A DNA stretch of 64,000 nt from Harmonia axyridis. Its lineage: Eukaryota > Arthropoda > Insecta > Coleoptera > Coccinellidae. The number at the start of each line of letters is the position of its first letter. Position 1 is the first letter of the stretch. Under the pieces are notes generated by a model. That model saw only the letters and a program-made list of their open reading frames with translations. It searched no databases and was not told the origin of the DNA. The DNA lies in NCBI RefSeq assembly GCF_914767665.1, contig NC_059503.1, forward strand, positions 23,870,001 to 23,934,000, read 5' to 3'. Made by a program: the position numbers and the translations under genes. This document shows positions 61,483 to 64,000 of this stretch, piece by piece.

Positions 61483-61595
61483 TAGCGTATTCGACTGGCT
61501 GCACCAATGCGAATTAATTCGAATTTTTGTAGTGCTAAATGACATAATCAGCTCGAATTATATCGCACTGGTGCAGCCAGTCGAATACGCTATCA
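61483..61595. repeat. Miniature inverted-repeat element
   Basis: The ends ATAGCGTATTCGACTGGCTG and complement pair, with arms of about 45 bases (imperfect inside) around a short AT-rich centre. The element is about 113 bases long and no target duplication is certain. Confidence 0.75.
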
Positions 61596-62097
61596 GATAT
61601 AGAAACATTGAATATTGAAAATGTCATGTACACTATGCAAATAACAATGACAATTATTGAGAAATGAGCATTGTGAATAGTTTGGTTCTCAATGGGAATG
61701 AAACTAAGGTTTCATTTCAAATCTATAACATTTCTAGGAACTTTTAACTTTTGAATCAGTGACTAAAATACACCAATCATATATACACTTGAAGCTATTA
61801 GAAATAGGGTAGATATAGACACTTCGAAGATTGAATGATTTGCAAATTTTCAATCGATTTTTTTACATGGAATCATTTTCTGTGGCGGAAGTCCCCAAGC
61901 TTAACGTATGTTCAGTATTCAAAAACTGGCTATAAGAATATATGAAATACATGTAGAGGTATATAAATTATTCATAAGACCTAATATACTAACTGTGCCT
62001 GGTCTATATATGTATAAAATGTTATTTTTATTGAAGAACAATTCCTATCTTCAGAAATATAGTGATATGAGTGCCACCATGAGAATGAGTACCTATT

Positions 62098-62221
62098 AAG
62101 GCTTATTTTCACGATGATAGTAACTATCTTTTAGTTTGTATGGTGACAGTTCCTGCGATACTATAGCTGCCATCACGCTAGCACTATCGCGATAGTATTA
62201 TCATCGTGAAAATGAGCCTTC
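62098..62221. repeat. Miniature inverted-repeat element
   Basis: AAGGCTTATTTTCACGATGA at the left is complemented by TCATCGTGAAAATGAGCCTT at the right; the inner part (ACTATC/GATAGT) pairs as well. Length is about 124 bases. A TIR-type non-autonomous DNA element. Confidence 0.8.
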
Positions 62222-62939
62222 ACATACCTATTTACAAACTATTGAGTAGTAAGCGTATGAATTTTTTTACAAATATGAAACTCTTTAATTATTTACGTAG
62301 AAAAATAAGATATATGAAGGAAATTTGACTCTCCAAAAGGGAATTATTCGCGATGTAAATTCAATCTGAACCATAGACTGTTTTGTCTGATGCAGTATGA
62401 GATTATTGTGATGTTTCATCAACTCATTGTTATTAATTTTTGACTTTTTTTCATTTTGTTACGTTCTGGAAATGAATACTTATTACTATTAGCTATTTAG
62501 TTGGAAGTCTAAATAATAAAGTTTTGTGTGGAACTGTCAGCGTCATTTTCCATATAGTGGTTTTGGTAATTTAGCATTGCGCTTCTTTCCCATAACCTAC
62601 TAATGAAACCGATATTCGTGCTCTCGGGATTCTGTGTTCTCCTCTGAAAATTGGTAGTACCGTTTTCACGTTCAACATGGACTGGGTACATAAATGAGGA
62701 GTATACATTTTATGAATTGGCCATTCACCTTGACAGTTCTTACCATCTTCTTCGTATGACCTTGAGGAATTATGGTTGCAAATATAACATCTCGCTGAGC
62801 TCGACTGTTAGTCGCTAGGGACACTCTTTGGGTACGCTCTTTTATAACAAGATATTCTTGAGAACATCTTTTCGATATTTAAAAATTAATCATAATTTCA
62901 CAATTTCACTTACACACTATTGAAATTGCTGCTTGAGTC

Positions 62940-63130
62940 TGCTGAAGGTAGTGGAAGCATTGTGATCACTTTTGGGATGAAAAAATTTCTTGCTCTGCGA
63001 TCACTCGCAACAAGCATATCTTTGGTTTCTTGTCTGTCTGTCAAATGGTAAGTTTGTCTGCATATCCTTGTAATAGCCTTAACTTTCACAATTTTTATTC
63101 TGTTTGATGGACCCATAGTAAGTTCAATTT
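62940..63130 (+). repeat. Dispersed repeat related to 43320-43530
   Basis: Second member of the family described at 43320-43530, in the same orientation and about 65-70 percent alike by eye over 180 bases. Confidence 0.55.
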
Positions 63131-63288
63131 TGAAGGGAGTTCGTTGAGCATGCGCCAACGTGAAATTCCCGGAATTTCCATATCTCGCTTTCTGCAGGGT
63201 GCGACAAGGAAATTTACTGATTTGAAAGGTCAATAAGAGAACAAGCACGTCAAAAATTGTTTTAATTATTTTATTTCGTCTTATTGTA

Positions 63289-63515
63289 CAGGGTGGGCCA
63301 AATTGGACACTTTTGAATGGGAAGTCCTATTGCCATACTAGATAGACGAAAACTAATGTCGGTGTCTGAGGAGCATTTTTCATCAGAAACTCATTGGCGA
63401 AAATCGCCATTTTTCCAATTTTCAGAAAAAGAGAACGAGAATGGGGTATCAGATTTTGTATACCTCCTCTGATTTAAAAATTGAAGTGCTAAAACATCGA
63501 AATTTGCCCACCCTG
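63289..63515. repeat. Miniature mariner-type element
   Basis: Ends CAGGGTGGGCCAAATT and AAATTTGCCCACCCTG are inverted, and TA lies on both sides (63287-63288, 63516-63517). Length is 227 bases with no coding content. The pattern fits a Tc1/mariner-type MITE. Confidence 0.75.
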
Positions 63516-63659
63516 TACATATCCTGAATTTTTGTTTCAACTGGTTTTAAAAATGACCTCCGACCAATGACGGTCCTCATTAGCGATACTCTGACTCACC
63601 CGCTGTAGTTTTGCTCCACTCTTTTCTTTTTCTATCTAAGGAAATGTTGGCAATAGCTT

Positions 63660-63895
63660 GGATTATGTTGTCCGTCAAATGTTGCAAGGTCCGTGGTTTT
63701 GCATTGCAAACAATGGAACCTCGATGAAGCTCTTGGGGCAACACTTTCACGAGAGCGTAATCTTCTTGAGGGGAGACGTACCCTGGCCGGCGCGCTCCCC
63801 CGATTTGGCTCCCTGTGACTTCTTTTTATGGATATGGATATCTCAAATCCATTGTTTACAATGCTAAACCAAGGACCTGGCAACATTTGAAGGAC
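63660..63895 (+). pseudogene. Tc1/mariner transposase scrap between inverted repeats
   Basis: An open frame of 69 codons contains GDVPWPARSPDLAPCDFFLW, the block around the third catalytic aspartate of mariner-like transposases. It is flanked by a pair of about 40 bases in inverted orientation (63678-63718 and 63850-63893). The rest of the transposase is missing. Confidence 0.7.
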
Positions 63896-64000
63896 CTTTC
63901 TAATTACTAACACTTACAATTCTTGTTCACAGTTCTTTTTCTATCGTTGAGTCTTTCCTTATTAATTTAGTACCAGGATAACCATAAGTCTATTATTTGT

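Larger units (their letters stand above)
56736..64000. other. Gene-free, repeat-rich end of window
   Basis: After the tetraspanin 3' region (several AATAAA signals to about 57560) I see no host gene. 57560-60500 is AT-rich with nothing I can name. Transposase scraps and small inverted-repeat elements between 60.6 and 63.9 kb are listed separately. Confidence 0.55.

Overview
The window looks like a piece of an insect chromosome. It is AT-rich, its genes have many short introns (about 50-80 bases where no element has inserted), and it carries a Dpr-type neuronal immunoglobulin gene and many relics of insect DNA transposons and LINEs. A beetle is my best guess, but the sequence does not settle the order.

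Layout. 1-10126: no host gene seen; foldback elements, duplications and a dead mariner. 10127-13495 (+): SLC16 monocarboxylate-transporter-like gene whose first exon I cannot find. 15921-18268 (+) NDUFAF5 and 18416-20073 (-) UQCC1: two mitochondrial respiratory-complex assembly factors, tail to tail, 147 bases apart. 21193-23303 (+): compact Dpr-like two-Ig protein. About 23600-26550 (-): apparent non-coding host gene for box C/D snoRNAs. 27042-41608 (+): PDE10A-like dual-GAF cyclic nucleotide phosphodiesterase with transposon-filled introns. 42379-43018 (-): sorting nexin 3. 45402-53079 (-): condensin II subunit NCAPH2, with a 4.4-kb intron full of repeats. 53783-56735 (+): tetraspanin. 56736-64000: no host gene seen; transposase scraps and small foldback elements.

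The most interesting signal is the region 23600-26550. A roughly 225-base tandem repeat there is not an ordinary satellite. On the minus strand each unit holds a 44-nt exon-like block (49 nt once) with good splice sites, followed by an intron carrying one box C/D snoRNA. Eight copies share the same guide (5'-GTCTTTCGCTCCTAA before the D box), which matches a conserved 28S rRNA segment. A ninth, different C/D candidate lies in the first intron. All nine end 69-74 bases before the 3' splice site, the spacing typical of intron-encoded C/D snoRNAs. The exons keep no reading frame. I read this as a snoRNA host gene grown by unit-by-unit duplication.

The other genes are ordinary single-copy housekeeping or neuronal genes with no shared pathway, apart from the NDUFAF5/UQCC1 pair. 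Exon borders were read by eye from splice signals, reading phase and protein similarity recalled from memory; no database search was run.
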